Shown here: positions 32,917 to 42,368 of the stretch, one piece after another
Layout of the letters: each line of letters opens with the position of its first letter
How positions within the stretch are numbered: the stretch's first letter is position 1
Source of the DNA: Pseudomonadota bacterium
Lineage (GTDB): Bacteria; Pseudomonadota; Alphaproteobacteria; Caulobacterales; Caulobacteraceae
Reading direction: 5' to 3'
Assembly: GCA_018241995.1 (NCBI GenBank)
Contig: JAFECT010000003.1
Location: 124,001 to 188,000, forward strand
DNA: 64,000 bases
The notes under the pieces: model-generated
What the model was told of the DNA's origin: nothing
Seen by the model: only the letters and a program-made list of their open reading frames with translations
Database searches by the model: none
Translations under genes and position numbers: made by a program

Positions 32917-34247
32917 CGGCCCGCGATCGCCACCGCGTCGATCAGCAGCGAGGGCGCGTTGGTGGAGCTGCGGTACTCCAGGTCCGAACCCGGGACCAAG
33001 CGGCGGTAGAGGTCCTTCAGGTCGCCGGCGATGGTGATCTCGTTGACCGGATAGGCGATCTCGCCGTCCTCGAACCAGAAGCCGGAGACGCCGGTCGACC
33101 AGTCGCCGGTGTTGGCGTTCAGCGAGGGGCCGAACATCGAGGTGACCAGCAGGCCCTTGCCGGCGTCGCCTATCAGCTCGGCAAGGCTGCGCGTGCCCGG
33201 CGCCAGATGCAGATTGTGCGTCGAGACCCCGGGCGGACCGGCGAGGCCCCGCGAGGCATGGCCGGTCGAGGTCAGGCCCAGCTGCCTGGCCGACGAACAG
33301 TTCAACAGCCAGGTGGTCAGCATGCCGTTCTCGACGATGGCCCGGCGTTCGACCCGCACGCCCTCGTCGTCGAAGGGGGTGGAGCCCAGGCCGCGCGGTC
33401 GGAACGGGTCATCGATCAGGTCGATCTCGGGCGAGAACACCTGCTCGCCCAGGCGGTCCTTCAGAAAGGACACGCCGCGCGCCACGGCCGACCCGGCGAT
33501 GGCGCCGATGAAGCCCGACAGGAAGGAAGCGGCGATGCGGTTCTCGATGATCACCGGGGCGGTGGTGGAGTCGATCTTGCGGGCCCCAAGGCGCTTGACC
33601 GCCCGCTCGCCGGCGGTGTGGCCGATCAGTTCCGGCAGGGGCAGGTCCGACGCCCAGCGGGTGGTGCGCCCGTCGCCGCCGCGTTCCATGCCCTCGTCGT
33701 CGCCGGCGATGACGCCCGCCGACAGCGAGAAGGCGGAGCCGCGGTGCTCGCCGGTGAAGCCGGTCGAGGTGGCGATGCGCCAGTGGCCGGTCGACCAGCT
33801 GGCCGAGCCGCCCTCGGAATTGGTCACGCCCTTGACCGCGCGCGCGGCGTCTTCGGCCTCACGGGCCTGATTTTCGAGGTGCTCGGCGCTGGGTTCGGTG
33901 GCGTCGTGCAGGTCGAGGTTCAGCACCGGGCCACGGGCTAGCAGCTCTTCCGGCGCCAGTCCGGCGTAGGGGTCCTCCGGCGCCAGCCTGGCCATGGCCA
34001 CGGCGCGCTCGACCAAGCGGTTGCGCGTGGCCTCGGAGATGTCGGAGGCCGAGACGGTCGCCTGCCGCTTGCCCACGAACACGCGCAGGCCCAGGTCGCG
34101 GGCCTCCTCTCGCTCGACCTCCTCCAGCTCACCCAGGCGCACGCCCACGGACAGCGACTGGCGCTCGGAAACGACGGCCTCGGCGGCGTCGGCGCCGGCC
34201 TTCAGGGCGGCGGACACCACCCCCTGGATCAGTTCGAGATCGGACAT
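32913..34247 (-). CDS. pmbA: TldE/PmbA-family modulator of TldD metalloprotease
   Basis: TldD and TldE form a heterodimeric metalloprotease that degrades unfolded peptides and matures some ribosomal peptides; TldE is the subunit without its own zinc motif. The 444-residue product lacks HExxxH, as expected, and has TldE blocks such as ERQSLSVGVRLGELEEVEREE, GRTTRWASDLPLPE, FLSGFIGAIAGSAVARG and WLLNCSSARQLGL. The ATG at 34247 begins MSDLELIQG; an upstream extension lies in a repeat region. tldD is not in the window. Confidence 0.93.
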   Translation of the reverse strand: MSDLELIQGVVSAALKAGADAAEAVVSERQSLSVGVRLGELEEVEREEARDLGLRVFVGKRQATVSASDISEATRNRLVERAVAMARLAPEDPYAGLAPEELLARGPVLNLDLHDATEPSAEHLENQAREAEDAARAVKGVTNSEGGSASWSTGHWRIATSTGFTGEHRGSAFSLSAGVIAGDDEGMERGGDGRTTRWASDLPLPELIGHTAGERAVKRLGARKIDSTTAPVIIENRIAASFLSGFIGAIAGSAVARGVSFLKDRLGEQVFSPEIDLIDDPFRPRGLGSTPFDDEGVRVERRAIVENGMLTTWLLNCSSARQLGLTSTGHASRGLAGPPGVSTHNLHLAPGTRSLAELIGDAGKGLLVTSMFGPSLNANTGDWSTGVSGFWFEDGEIAYPVNEITIAGDLKDLYRRLVPGSDLEYRSSTNAPSLLIDAVAIAGR

Positions 34248-34320
34248 TGCGGCCGATATGGCCCGCGGCGCCGTGGTGAGCAAGCGCGGGCGGACATTCC
34301 GCGGAGCGGAAGGAAAGAAA

Positions 34321-34409
34321 ACCACGAACAACACGAACGGCGCTACGCGCCCAGCAGCTGCGGCCTCGGCGGATTTGCCTGTTCGTGTCGTTCGTGAGGT
34401 TCGTGGTTC
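34321..34409. repeat. Imperfect inverted repeat built of ACGAAC/GTTCGT units
   Basis: The left arm at 34321-34338 contains CCACGAAC and ACACGAAC units. The right arm at 34381-34409 contains the complementary GTTCGTG three times, including GTTCGTGGT at its outer end. The arms could form a long stem around a 42-base GC-rich loop. It fills the 180-base gap between pmbA and the amidohydrolase, in the style of dispersed intergenic repeats. Confidence 0.6.
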
Positions 34410-34427
34410 AAATCTTCTTCTCTCAGA

Positions 34428-36491
34428 TCACTGCACCACCTTCGGCCGGCCCGAGAACCCGGCCGCCTTGCGCAGGGCGTCGGCGTCCATCAGCTTGCCG
34501 CCCATCATCACCGTGCGGGTGTTCCGGAGGTCGCCGATGTGTTTGGACGGGTCGCCCTCGACGAGCACGAGGTCGGCGGTCTTGCCGACCGTGATCGAGC
34601 CTGTGGTCTTGTCCACGCCGACGTTCCTGGCCGGAACGATGGTGGCGGCGTCCAGCGCCTCGGCCGGGGTGAATCCGGCGTCGACGTAGAGCTCCAGCTC
34701 GCGCACCAGCTCCATGCCCGAACCGTCGGTGCCCGCCACGATCGGCACGCCCGCCTTGTGCATGGCGTAGACGAGCTGGCTCAGCTTCTTGAAGCTGGCG
34801 CGATAGTCGGCGCGGGTCACGCCCTTGGGCGGCACGAACCCGCCCTGGCGGAAGCCGCGCTCGGTCGCCGGGGGGAGGGTGCCGACGTAGGGCGCGTAGG
34901 CAGCCGACAGGTCGCCGTTCTCGGGCACGAACAGGCCCTCGGCGACCACCAGGGTCGGGTCCGACACGATGTGTTTCGCCGCCATCTTGGCGATCAGCGA
35001 CTTCATCGGCTCGGCGTTCAGGTCCACGTCCTTGGCGTAGCGGCCGGTGCCCTCGAAGCGGTTGATGCCGTTGGAGGTCTTCACCACGTCGTCCGGCATG
35101 GCCTCCATCATCACGAAATAGATGTGGGTGACCTCGTCATACCCGGCGTCGATGGCCTCCTGGGTGCGCATGCCTGCCGGCAGGTGGCCATGCACGTGCA
35201 GACCCAGCTTGTGCGCCTCCGCGGCCGCCGGCGCGACCCACGCGGGGGTGAAGGTCCCGTAGAATTTCACACCGGTGAAGCCCATCTCCTTGGCCTTGCG
35301 CACGGCGGCGATGGCCTCGTCCAGCGAACCCACGGCGGTGGCCACCTGGGCGGTGTTCGGGCCCTTTCCGTCGATCAGCGAGGACGGATAGACTTTCGGG
35401 ATCAGCAGCTCGCCCTTGGCCCGGCGCTCGGCGCGGGCGACCGTCAGGGCGTTGTCGTTGCCCGGGTCGCGGGCCGAGGTGACGCCGAGCGACAGCAGGA
35501 GCGGCCCGGTGGAGTCGTCGCCCACGTGCATGTGCGAGTCCCACAGACCCGGCACCAGGGTCTTGCCCTTGCCGTCGATGACCTCGGCGCCCGCGGGCGC
35601 AGGCGTGGAGGCCGAGGCGCCGACCTTGGCGATCACGCCCTTGTCCACGATGACGGTCTGGTCCTCCGCCCAGCGGTCGCCGGGCAGGAAGGCGCGCACG
35701 TGGGTGAAGGCGACAGCGCCGGCCGGGGTCTTCAGGAGGGTGCGCACCAGCTCGGGGCTGCGCGCCGCCATGGCCTTGTCCTGGGCGTCATTGAGCGCGT
35801 CGAGCGATCCCTCGTAGCCATGAGGCAGGATGCCGAGGCCGACCACGGCGCCGAAGAACTTGCCGTCCTCCGTGGCCCACACCGGGAAGGGTGAGTTGCC
35901 CAGGCCGCTGATGGCCCAGCAGACGACTTTCTTGCGCGTCGCGCCTTCGCCGATTTCGATCGTGGTCAGCCGCTCGGCGGAGGCGCGGCCGCCGGGCAGC
36001 AGAGCCACTGACTTGTCCGGTGAGCGCAGCAGGGCCTCGACCAGGGCGATGGTATTGCTGGCGAAGGCGCCGCCGGCCGGGACGTACATGGCCGGCGAGG
36101 CGTAGGCGGCGGAACCGGCGTCGACCTGGCTCTTCCAGCTGGCCTTGCCGCCGGTGACGGCGAAGGTTTCGCCCACGTCGCCGTTGGGCGTGAAACCGCG
36201 CACCGTAATCGCCTTGGCCATGCCGTCGGGACCGATGGCGGTGGACTGGTCCATCTCAAACTTCTGGCCGCGCAGGTTCATGCTGTCGCGCTCCATCAGG
36301 GCGCCGTCGGCGGTATTCCAGAGCTCGATGTGGCCGTGCGTGCCGCCCTTGGAGAGGATGGTGTAGTGGCGCGCGTCGGCGGGCGGCTGGGCCAGTTGCT
36401 CGACCGGGACCTGCGCCCGCGCCGCCAGGGCCAGGGCGCTCGCGCCGAGGATCGTCGCCGCGCAGAGCGCGCGCTTGAAAGCCGTTTTCAT
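34428..36491 (-). CDS. Secreted amidohydrolase family protein, 687 aa
   Basis: A signal-peptide-bearing protein (MKTAFKRALCAATILGASALALAARAQ). Residues about 30-270 form a beta-rich region not typical of the core fold, followed by an amidohydrolase domain. Metal motifs are HxH in GLWDSHMHVG, Lys in FTGVKFYGTF, His in HVHGHLPAG and EVTHIYF, and Asp in AGTDGSGMEL. It ends with the usual ADLVLVEGDP. It is about 200 residues longer than typical members because of the N-terminal region. The substrate is unknown. It stands alone between the repeat and ubiD. Confidence 0.85.
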   Translation of the reverse strand: MKTAFKRALCAATILGASALALAARAQVPVEQLAQPPADARHYTILSKGGTHGHIELWNTADGALMERDSMNLRGQKFEMDQSTAIGPDGMAKAITVRGFTPNGDVGETFAVTGGKASWKSQVDAGSAAYASPAMYVPAGGAFASNTIALVEALLRSPDKSVALLPGGRASAERLTTIEIGEGATRKKVVCWAISGLGNSPFPVWATEDGKFFGAVVGLGILPHGYEGSLDALNDAQDKAMAARSPELVRTLLKTPAGAVAFTHVRAFLPGDRWAEDQTVIVDKGVIAKVGASASTPAPAGAEVIDGKGKTLVPGLWDSHMHVGDDSTGPLLLSLGVTSARDPGNDNALTVARAERRAKGELLIPKVYPSSLIDGKGPNTAQVATAVGSLDEAIAAVRKAKEMGFTGVKFYGTFTPAWVAPAAAEAHKLGLHVHGHLPAGMRTQEAIDAGYDEVTHIYFVMMEAMPDDVVKTSNGINRFEGTGRYAKDVDLNAEPMKSLIAKMAAKHIVSDPTLVVAEGLFVPENGDLSAAYAPYVGTLPPATERGFRQGGFVPPKGVTRADYRASFKKLSQLVYAMHKAGVPIVAGTDGSGMELVRELELYVDAGFTPAEALDAATIVPARNVGVDKTTGSITVGKTADLVLVEGDPSKHIGDLRNTRTVMMGGKLMDADALRKAAGFSGRPKVVQ

Positions 36492-36575
36492 CAGATTCTC
36501 CCAGCCCAGGGTTTTGGACAGCCTAGCAGCGTCGCCGGGATTGGGAATTTAAGGATCGGTAAGGCGGCCCCGCCG

Positions 36576-38105
36576 CTAGTCCCAGATCGGCTTGCCGTCG
36601 CCGGGCAGGCCCAGCCGGCTCCACATCTGCGAGACCCTGTCGACCACGGCCTGGTCCATGCGGATCTTCTCGCCCCACTCGCGCTTGGTCTCCGGCGGCC
36701 ACTTGTTGGTCGCATCCAGGCCGATCTTGGAGCCCAGGCCCGACTCCGGCGAGGCGAAGTCGAGGTAGTCGATAGGGGTGCTCTCGATCACGGTGATGTC
36801 GCGGGCCGGATCCATGCGGGTCGAGATCGCCCACATCACGTCCTTCCAGTCGCGCGCGTCGATGTCGTCGTCCACGACGATGACCCACTTTGTGTACATG
36901 AACTGGCGCAGATACGACCACACGCCCAGCATCACCCGCTTGGCGTGGCCGGGGTAGGCCTTCTTCATCGACACGACGGCGATCCGGTAGCTGCAGCCCT
37001 CGGGCGGCAGCCAGAAATCGACGATCTCGGGGAACTGCTGGCGGATCAGCGGGATGAAGACCTCGTTCAGCGCTTCCCCCAGCACCGAGGGCTCGTCGGG
37101 CGGGCGGCCGGTGAAGGTGGTCAGGTAGATCGGGTCCTTGCGCATGGTGATCGCTGTCACCTGGAAGACGGGGAAGCGCTCGACCGAATTGTAGTAGCCG
37201 GTGTGATCGCCGTAGGGGCCCTCGTCGGCGTATTCGTCCAGCAGCACCTGGCCCTCGATCACGATCTCCGCCTGCGCGGGCACCATCAGCGGCTGGGTCT
37301 TGGCGGGCACGAGGTCGAGCTTGGCGCCGCGCAGCAGGCCGGCGAACTGGTATTCCGAAAGCGTGTCGGGCACCGGCGTGACCGCCGCCAGGATCGTGCC
37401 GGGATCGGCCCCCAGCACCGCGCAGGCCGGCAGGGGCTCGCGCGCGCCGGCCTTCTTGTGGCGGGCATAGTGCTGGGCCCCGCCGCGGTGCGCCAGCCAG
37501 CGCATGATGCAGCGGTCCTTGCCGATGACCTGCATGCGGTAGATGCCGAGGTTGAAGTCGTCCTCGCGTGCGTTCGACGGCCCCTTGGTCACCACCAGCG
37601 GCCAGGTGATCAGGGGCGCCGGCTCGCCGGGCCAGCAGGTCTGGATCGGCAGCCTGTTGAGGTCGATGTCGTCGCCCTTCAGCACCACCTGCTGCACCGG
37701 CGCGCGCTTGACCGTGTTGGGGCGCATCGAGAGCACGGTCTGCATGGTCGGCAGCATGGAGACCGCGTCCCTGAGGCCGCGGGGCGGCTCCGGCTGGCGC
37801 AGGAAGGCCAGCAGCTCGCCGACTTCGCGGAGCTGAGCGCCCGTCGTGCGCGCCTGGCCGCCCAGGGTCACGCCCATGGCCACGCGCTTGACCGTGCCGA
37901 ACAGGTTGGCCAAGGCCGGCATCTCCGAGCGCGTCCCGTCGGCCTTCAGCACGTTCTCGAACAGCACGGCGGGGCCGCCGGTGGCCAGGAGCCGCGTCTG
38001 AATCTCGGTCATTTCCAGCACCGAGGATACGGGTTCGGTGACCCGCACAAGCTCGCCCTGGGCCTCCAGCTTGGCCATGAATTCGCGCAGAGATCGGTAA
38101 GCCAT
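36576..38105 (-). CDS. ubiD: UbiD-family 4-hydroxy-3-polyprenylbenzoate decarboxylase
   Basis: UbiD uses prenylated FMN, supplied by UbiX, to decarboxylate the ubiquinone precursor. The 509-residue product has the family's N-terminus [20 protein letters not shown], the prFMN-binding region [19 protein letters not shown], the E-R-E-type catalytic segment around [12 protein letters not shown], and [20 protein letters not shown]. The C-terminus [12 protein letters not shown] is diagnostic. Length is normal. It is divergent from the GNAT gene. ubiX is not in the window. Confidence 0.95.
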   Translation of the reverse strand: MAYRSLREFMAKLEAQGELVRVTEPVSSVLEMTEIQTRLLATGGPAVLFENVLKADGTRSEMPALANLFGTVKRVAMGVTLGGQARTTGAQLREVGELLAFLRQPEPPRGLRDAVSMLPTMQTVLSMRPNTVKRAPVQQVVLKGDDIDLNRLPIQTCWPGEPAPLITWPLVVTKGPSNAREDDFNLGIYRMQVIGKDRCIMRWLAHRGGAQHYARHKKAGAREPLPACAVLGADPGTILAAVTPVPDTLSEYQFAGLLRGAKLDLVPAKTQPLMVPAQAEIVIEGQVLLDEYADEGPYGDHTGYYNSVERFPVFQVTAITMRKDPIYLTTFTGRPPDEPSVLGEALNEVFIPLIRQQFPEIVDFWLPPEGCSYRIAVVSMKKAYPGHAKRVMLGVWSYLRQFMYTKWVIVVDDDIDARDWKDVMWAISTRMDPARDITVIESTPIDYLDFASPESGLGSKIGLDATNKWPPETKREWGEKIRMDQAVVDRVSQMWSRLGLPGDGKPIWD

Positions 38106-38200
38106 GCGTCCTCGGGGATTTCGCGGCGGAAGCTAGGGCGTGATGCGGCGGGTGTCACCTGCCGCCTTTCCTGCGGCGGCCGGAAGGGTAGAAGTCGGCC

Positions 38201-39040
38201 ATGCGCGTCGTTCCAGCTTCCGACCTGTCGATCTCCGACCTCGCCGCGGTCTGGCGCGAGGCCTATGCGGGCTATTTCGTGCCCCTGCAGTTCGACGAGG
38301 CGCAACTGGCCAGGCATGTGCGCTGGTCGGGGATCGACCTGGTGCTGTCGGTGGTCGGTTTCGAGGGCGATGAGCCGTTCGGCCTGTCGCTGGCGGCGCG
38401 GGCGCGTGACGAGGCCTGGATCGGCGGCTTCGGGGTCGCGCCGGACTTCCGACGCATGGGGCTGGCAACGCGCCTGATGCAGGCCCACGTCGAACGGCTC
38501 GACGCCGCGGGCGTCGCCTCCACACGTCTGGAGGTCATCGACGTCAATCCGGCCATCGAGGTCTATCGCCGCGCGGGCTTTGGCGAGACGCGCGAACTGC
38601 AGGTCTGGGAGGGCGTGCTGGCCGGCGACGGCGAGCCCGGCGTGGCCATGTCACGCGCCGAACTGGCTGAAGCCCACGCCCGACTGCACTCGGCTGAGCC
38701 GTCCTGGCGGCGGGGCTTCGGGCGCCTGTGCGCCATCCTCGACGACACCGAGGCCCGGCCGATCGGGATCGCGCGCGACGGCCGCATCGTCGCCTTCGCC
38801 GTGGTGCTCGACCTGCCTGATCGTTTCGGCCTGTTCGACGCAGCCGCCGAGGATGAGGCCGCGGGCCTGAGCCTGCTCTCGGCTCTCGCTGCAGTTCGTG
38901 CGGAGGCGCAGATGCGCGTGGTCGATGAGCCGGACGACACGCCGTTGGCGCTCGCCCTGAAGGCGGCCGGCTTCAAGCGCACCATTCGCCAGTTCGAGAT
39001 GGTCCGCCCTAGAGGCGGTGGTCGTGCTCCCACGCCTTGA
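38201..39040 (+). CDS. Tandem-GNAT N-acetyltransferase
   Basis: A 279-residue protein. The first GNAT domain (residues about 1-135) has an intact acetyl-CoA loop GVAPDFRRMGLATRLM and the closing NPAIEVYRRAGF. The second half (about 145-270) has GNAT-like strand order without a clear RxxGxG loop, so it is probably degenerate. The substrate is unknown. Its last 32 bases overlap the convergent MmcQ/YjbR gene. Confidence 0.8.
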   Translation: MRVVPASDLSISDLAAVWREAYAGYFVPLQFDEAQLARHVRWSGIDLVLSVVGFEGDEPFGLSLAARARDEAWIGGFGVAPDFRRMGLATRLMQAHVERLDAAGVASTRLEVIDVNPAIEVYRRAGFGETRELQVWEGVLAGDGEPGVAMSRAELAEAHARLHSAEPSWRRGFGRLCAILDDTEARPIGIARDGRIVAFAVVLDLPDRFGLFDAAAEDEAAGLSLLSALAAVRAEAQMRVVDEPDDTPLALALKAAGFKRTIRQFEMVRPRGGGRAPTP

Positions 39041-39356
39041 CCAGTTTCTTCGGCGCCTTCTTGCGCCAGACGCGGGTCAGCATGGCGTGCAGCGTTCCGG
39101 CGTCGAGGGTCGCGATCCGGGCCAATACGCAGGGATAGCCCTGGTAATGCGGCGTCAGGTGGAAGGTCTGCGGCTCCGCCTGCATCAGCATCTCGCGCTC
39201 GTCGAAGCCGACCTCGGTCAGGACCAGGCTGGCGTCCTCGGCGCGCAGACGCGTGAAGAACTTTCCGGCCACCTTGTAGGAGGGATAGCCGTAGGATGTG
39301 CCGTCCTCGACCTCCGGGAATGACAGGATCATCGCGCGGACTTCGTCTTCGGTCAT
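39009..39356 (-). CDS. MmcQ/YjbR-family protein
   Basis: A 115-residue single-domain protein of the MmcQ/YjbR group (double-wing DNA-binding-like fold): ALLSFPEVEDGTSYGYPSYKVAGKFF-like start, EMLMQAEPQTFHLTPHYQGYPCVLARI middle, and AWRKKAPKKLVKAW-type basic end. The DNA-binding role is by family only. It is the last gene of a ggt - YdeI - MmcQ minus-strand row, 7 bases after the YdeI stop. Confidence 0.85.
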   Translation of the reverse strand: MTEDEVRAMILSFPEVEDGTSYGYPSYKVAGKFFTRLRAEDASLVLTEVGFDEREMLMQAEPQTFHLTPHYQGYPCVLARIATLDAGTLHAMLTRVWRKKAPKKLVKAWEHDHRL

Positions 39357-39363
39357 CGTGTTC

Positions 39364-39921
39364 TCACATGAATTTCCGGCCTCCGGCGCAGGCGGCGATC
39401 AGCTTGGCCATGCGGGTGTCGCGGGTGGCTTGCGCCTTGGCGCTGGTCACCCACCAGGCCGCCCTGTGCCGCCACGACGGCGCGCCCTTGTCCCAGAACG
39501 CCTGGGCGACGGGATCGGCGGCCAGGGCCGCGGCGTGTTCGGGCGAGAACTCGCGCATCGTATCCTTGGGCGAATAGGCGCGGGGCGGGCCCTCCACGCG
39601 GGCCTCGAACGCTTTCTCACCAGCGGGCGCCATCCGGCCCTGCTCGCGCAGGCGCGCGACGCTGGCGATATTGACCTGGCTCCACTTCGAGCCCTTGCGC
39701 CGCGGGGTGAAGCGCACCGTGTAGCTGTCGGCATCGATCGGCTGGCGCACCCCGTCGATCCAGCCGAAACACAGCGCCTCCTCGATGGCCTGCGGCCAGG
39801 TGATCGAAGGTCGCCCCGACCCAGTCTTGTAGAGCAGGACCAACACAGCGTCGGCCGTGGCGTGGTTGGCCTCAAGCCAGGTGCGGAAATCGGAGGGAGT
39901 CGGGCAGGCGACCGGGTCCAT
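39364..39921 (-). CDS. YdeI/OmpD-associated family protein
   Basis: A 185-residue soluble protein with the YdeI pattern: TWLEANHATADAVLVLLYKTGSGRPSITWPQAIEEALCFGWIDGVRQPIDADSYTVRFTPRRKGSKWSQVN. The C-terminus has the bacteriocin-protection-like helix region. The biochemical function is not known. Three bases separate it from the ggt stop, and it shares a transcript with the MmcQ gene. Confidence 0.85.
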   Translation of the reverse strand: MDPVACPTPSDFRTWLEANHATADAVLVLLYKTGSGRPSITWPQAIEEALCFGWIDGVRQPIDADSYTVRFTPRRKGSKWSQVNIASVARLREQGRMAPAGEKAFEARVEGPPRAYSPKDTMREFSPEHAAALAADPVAQAFWDKGAPSWRHRAAWWVTSAKAQATRDTRMAKLIAACAGGRKFM

Positions 39922-39924
39922 GGG

Positions 39925-41676
39925 TCAGTAGGCCAGCGCCAGGCCGTCCTTGCGCATCTCGGACGCGGCCCCATAGGCCTCGGGGCCCTTCAGGATCGCC
40001 TGGTAGCCGCCGAAGCCCCCGTCGCTTTCGCCGAGCTTCCAGCCCATCGCCGCCAGCTGCTTCTGTGTCGCCTCGGGCACCCCGCGCTCCAGGTGCAGGG
40101 TCCCGGTCCCGTGCTGCGGCTCGCCTGTAGGCTCGGTTGAACCCTCGTGGTGCCAGCGGGGGCTGTCGCCGGCTTCCTGCAGGCCCAGTTCGTAGTCGAT
40201 CCGGTTGATGATGATCTGGGCCTGGCCCTGAGGCTGCATGTCGCCACCCATGACCCCGAAGCTCATCCACGGCGCACCGTCCTTGCAGGCGAAGCCGGGG
40301 ATGATGGTCTGGAACGGGCGCTTGCCTGGGGCGAAGATGTTCGGGCTGCCGTCCTTCAGGCTGAACAGCTCGCCGCGGTCCTGGAACATGAAGCCCAGGC
40401 CGTCGGGCACGAGCCCCGAGCCCATGCCGCGATAGTTCGACTGGATGATCGAGACCATCATCCCGTCCTTGTCGGCGGTGGTGAAATAGGTGGTGTCGCC
40501 CTTTGACGGCGCGTCGCCAGGGAAGACGCGGTCCATGACTTGGTCGGGCCGGATCAGCTTGGCGCGCTCGGCGGCGTAGGCCTTGGAATTCAGGTGTTCA
40601 ATCGGGGTCTTGGAGAACTCCGGGTCGGCGAACCAGCGCGCGCGGTCCTCGAACGCCAGACGCTTGGCCTCGGCCTGGTGGTGGATCGATTGGGCGGACT
40701 GGAAGCCCATGCCCTTCAGGTCGAAGTTCTCGACGATGTTCAGGATCTGCAGCGTCGACAGGCCCTGGGTGTTGGGCGCCAGGCCGTAGACGTCCACGCC
40801 GCGATAGTTGGTGACGATCGGCTGGGTCCACTCGGAATGGTGGGCCTTCAGGTCGGCCTTGGTCATCCAGCCGCCGATGCGCTTGAAATAGCGCTCGATG
40901 GTCTCGGCGATCTCGCCTTCGTAGAAGGCGTCGCGCCCGCCGTGGGCGACCATGCGCAGGGTCCGCGCCAGGTCGGGATTGCGGAAGATTTCGCCCTCGC
41001 GCGGCGTGCGGCCGTTCGGCATGAAGGTCCGCTTCGCGTTTTCGGTCTCCTCGACGCCCGAGCCGGGCTTGAGGAACAGGGCCATGTTGGCCTGCATGTA
41101 ATAGCCGATGGTTTGCACCATCGGCACGCCCCGCTCGGCCAGGGCCGCGGCCGGCTCGATGATCTCGGCGAACGGGAGCTTGCCGTAGCGCTGATGCAGG
41201 GTCCACCAGGCGTCCACCGCCCCCGGCACGCTGACGGCGGTCGCGCCATAACGCCAGATATAGCCATCGCGCGCCCGTTGGCGCTGGATGTCGAGGGTCA
41301 GGGCTTTGGGGCTACGGCCGGAGCCGTTCAGGCCCACGACCTTCTTCGTCTTGGGGTCCCACAGCATGACGAAGCAGTCACCGCCCATGCCGTTGGAGAC
41401 CGGCTCCAGGAAGCCCAGCGCCGCGTTGGCGCCAATCGCCGCGTCGATGGCCGAGCCGCCGCGCTTGAGGATGTCGATGGCGATCATGGTGGCGAAGGGG
41501 TGGGCCGTGGCCGCCGCCCCGTGCTCGCCCCAGACCGCCGAGCGGGTGGCGAAATTGGCGCCGGCGATCCGGTCGCCCGCGTGCACGCCGGGATAGATCG
41601 TGGGCGCCGCCTTCAGCATCGAAGGCGTCAGCAGCGCGGCCAGCGGGGCGCCCGCCAGCAAGGAACGTCTATCCAC
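39925..41676 (-). CDS. ggt: Gamma-glutamyltransferase family protein
   Basis: An exported N-terminal-nucleophile hydrolase that acts on gamma-glutamyl compounds such as glutathione. The 583-residue precursor has a signal peptide, the large-subunit blocks HGAAATAHPFATMIAIDILKRGGSAIDAAI and GMGGDCFVMLW, and the autoprocessing site KGDTTYFTTADKDG, where the threonine becomes the nucleophile. The small subunit shows GSGLVPDGLGFMFQ and GVMGGDMQPQGQAQ. The GTG start at 41676 has GGGGAG upstream. Confidence 0.92.
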   Translation of the reverse strand: MDRRSLLAGAPLAALLTPSMLKAAPTIYPGVHAGDRIAGANFATRSAVWGEHGAAATAHPFATMIAIDILKRGGSAIDAAIGANAALGFLEPVSNGMGGDCFVMLWDPKTKKVVGLNGSGRSPKALTLDIQRQRARDGYIWRYGATAVSVPGAVDAWWTLHQRYGKLPFAEIIEPAAALAERGVPMVQTIGYYMQANMALFLKPGSGVEETENAKRTFMPNGRTPREGEIFRNPDLARTLRMVAHGGRDAFYEGEIAETIERYFKRIGGWMTKADLKAHHSEWTQPIVTNYRGVDVYGLAPNTQGLSTLQILNIVENFDLKGMGFQSAQSIHHQAEAKRLAFEDRARWFADPEFSKTPIEHLNSKAYAAERAKLIRPDQVMDRVFPGDAPSKGDTTYFTTADKDGMMVSIIQSNYRGMGSGLVPDGLGFMFQDRGELFSLKDGSPNIFAPGKRPFQTIIPGFACKDGAPWMSFGVMGGDMQPQGQAQIIINRIDYELGLQEAGDSPRWHHEGSTEPTGEPQHGTGTLHLERGVPEATQKQLAAMGWKLGESDGGFGGYQAILKGPEAYGAASEMRKDGLALAY

Positions 41677-41764
41677 AAGGCTCTCCCCTCAGATCGCGGG
41701 GAGACTTAAGCCCATGCGACACGCACAGGGAAGGCGTGGCGGGGCCTCCCGTCCCTCTTTGCGA

Positions 41765-42085
41765 TCAGCAGCGGTGCAGGATGGCTTCGAAGGTCTGGAT
41801 GGCGCGGGGCGTGTCTTCGGCCAGCTTGCGGGCCAATTCACGCGCACCGACCGGATAGGCTTCGCCACCGGCGGCGATCTCGGCGGCCAGGGCGCTGGCT
41901 TCTTCGAGCTTGGCTTCCAAAGCGTTCACCTGCTCGCGCGCCAGGGCGCGGGCCTCTGCCTGCAGGCGCTTGATCTTGTCGCCCATGCTCTCGATCGAGA
42001 CGCTTTCTTGGACAGGATGCGGGCAGGGCGGAGAAACGACGGTGAGGACGGGAGCGGACGGATTCTTCTTTTGAACGACGGGCAT
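41765..42085 (-). CDS. Hypothetical coiled-coil protein
   Basis: A 106-residue protein. The first 33 residues are proline-rich and low in complexity. Residues about 35-75 form an amphipathic helix or coiled coil (DKIKRLQAEARALAREQVNALEAKLEEASALAAEIAAGG), and the end has RELARKLAEDTPRAIQTFEAIL. No family recognised. A shorter form from the in-frame ATG at residue 34 is possible. It is on the same strand as ggt, upstream by 88 bases. Confidence 0.6.
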   Translation of the reverse strand: MPVVQKKNPSAPVLTVVSPPCPHPVQESVSIESMGDKIKRLQAEARALAREQVNALEAKLEEASALAAEIAAGGEAYPVGARELARKLAEDTPRAIQTFEAILHRC

Positions 42086-42368
42086 AGGAACCTCTGTAGC
42101 GGCCCGGCTGCGGGGAGAGACGACGTCGCCGGGTCGTGACTGAACAATACGCAGACGCCCGCTCGGTTCCGGCTTTGGCGAGCTGTCGGCCTGCTCGCGC
42201 CCGGCCGTGGCGCCGTCGCTACAGCACAGCCTTGGCGCTCTTCACGCTGCGCCGCAGCGGGGCGCCGAACCCGCTGCGCCGGCCGTGCATCGGCAGCAAC
42301 CTCAGTTGTGGCGCAAAGGAGCCGACGGGAAGGTTTCGGGACGACGCGGGATCATCTAAACGACGGCC

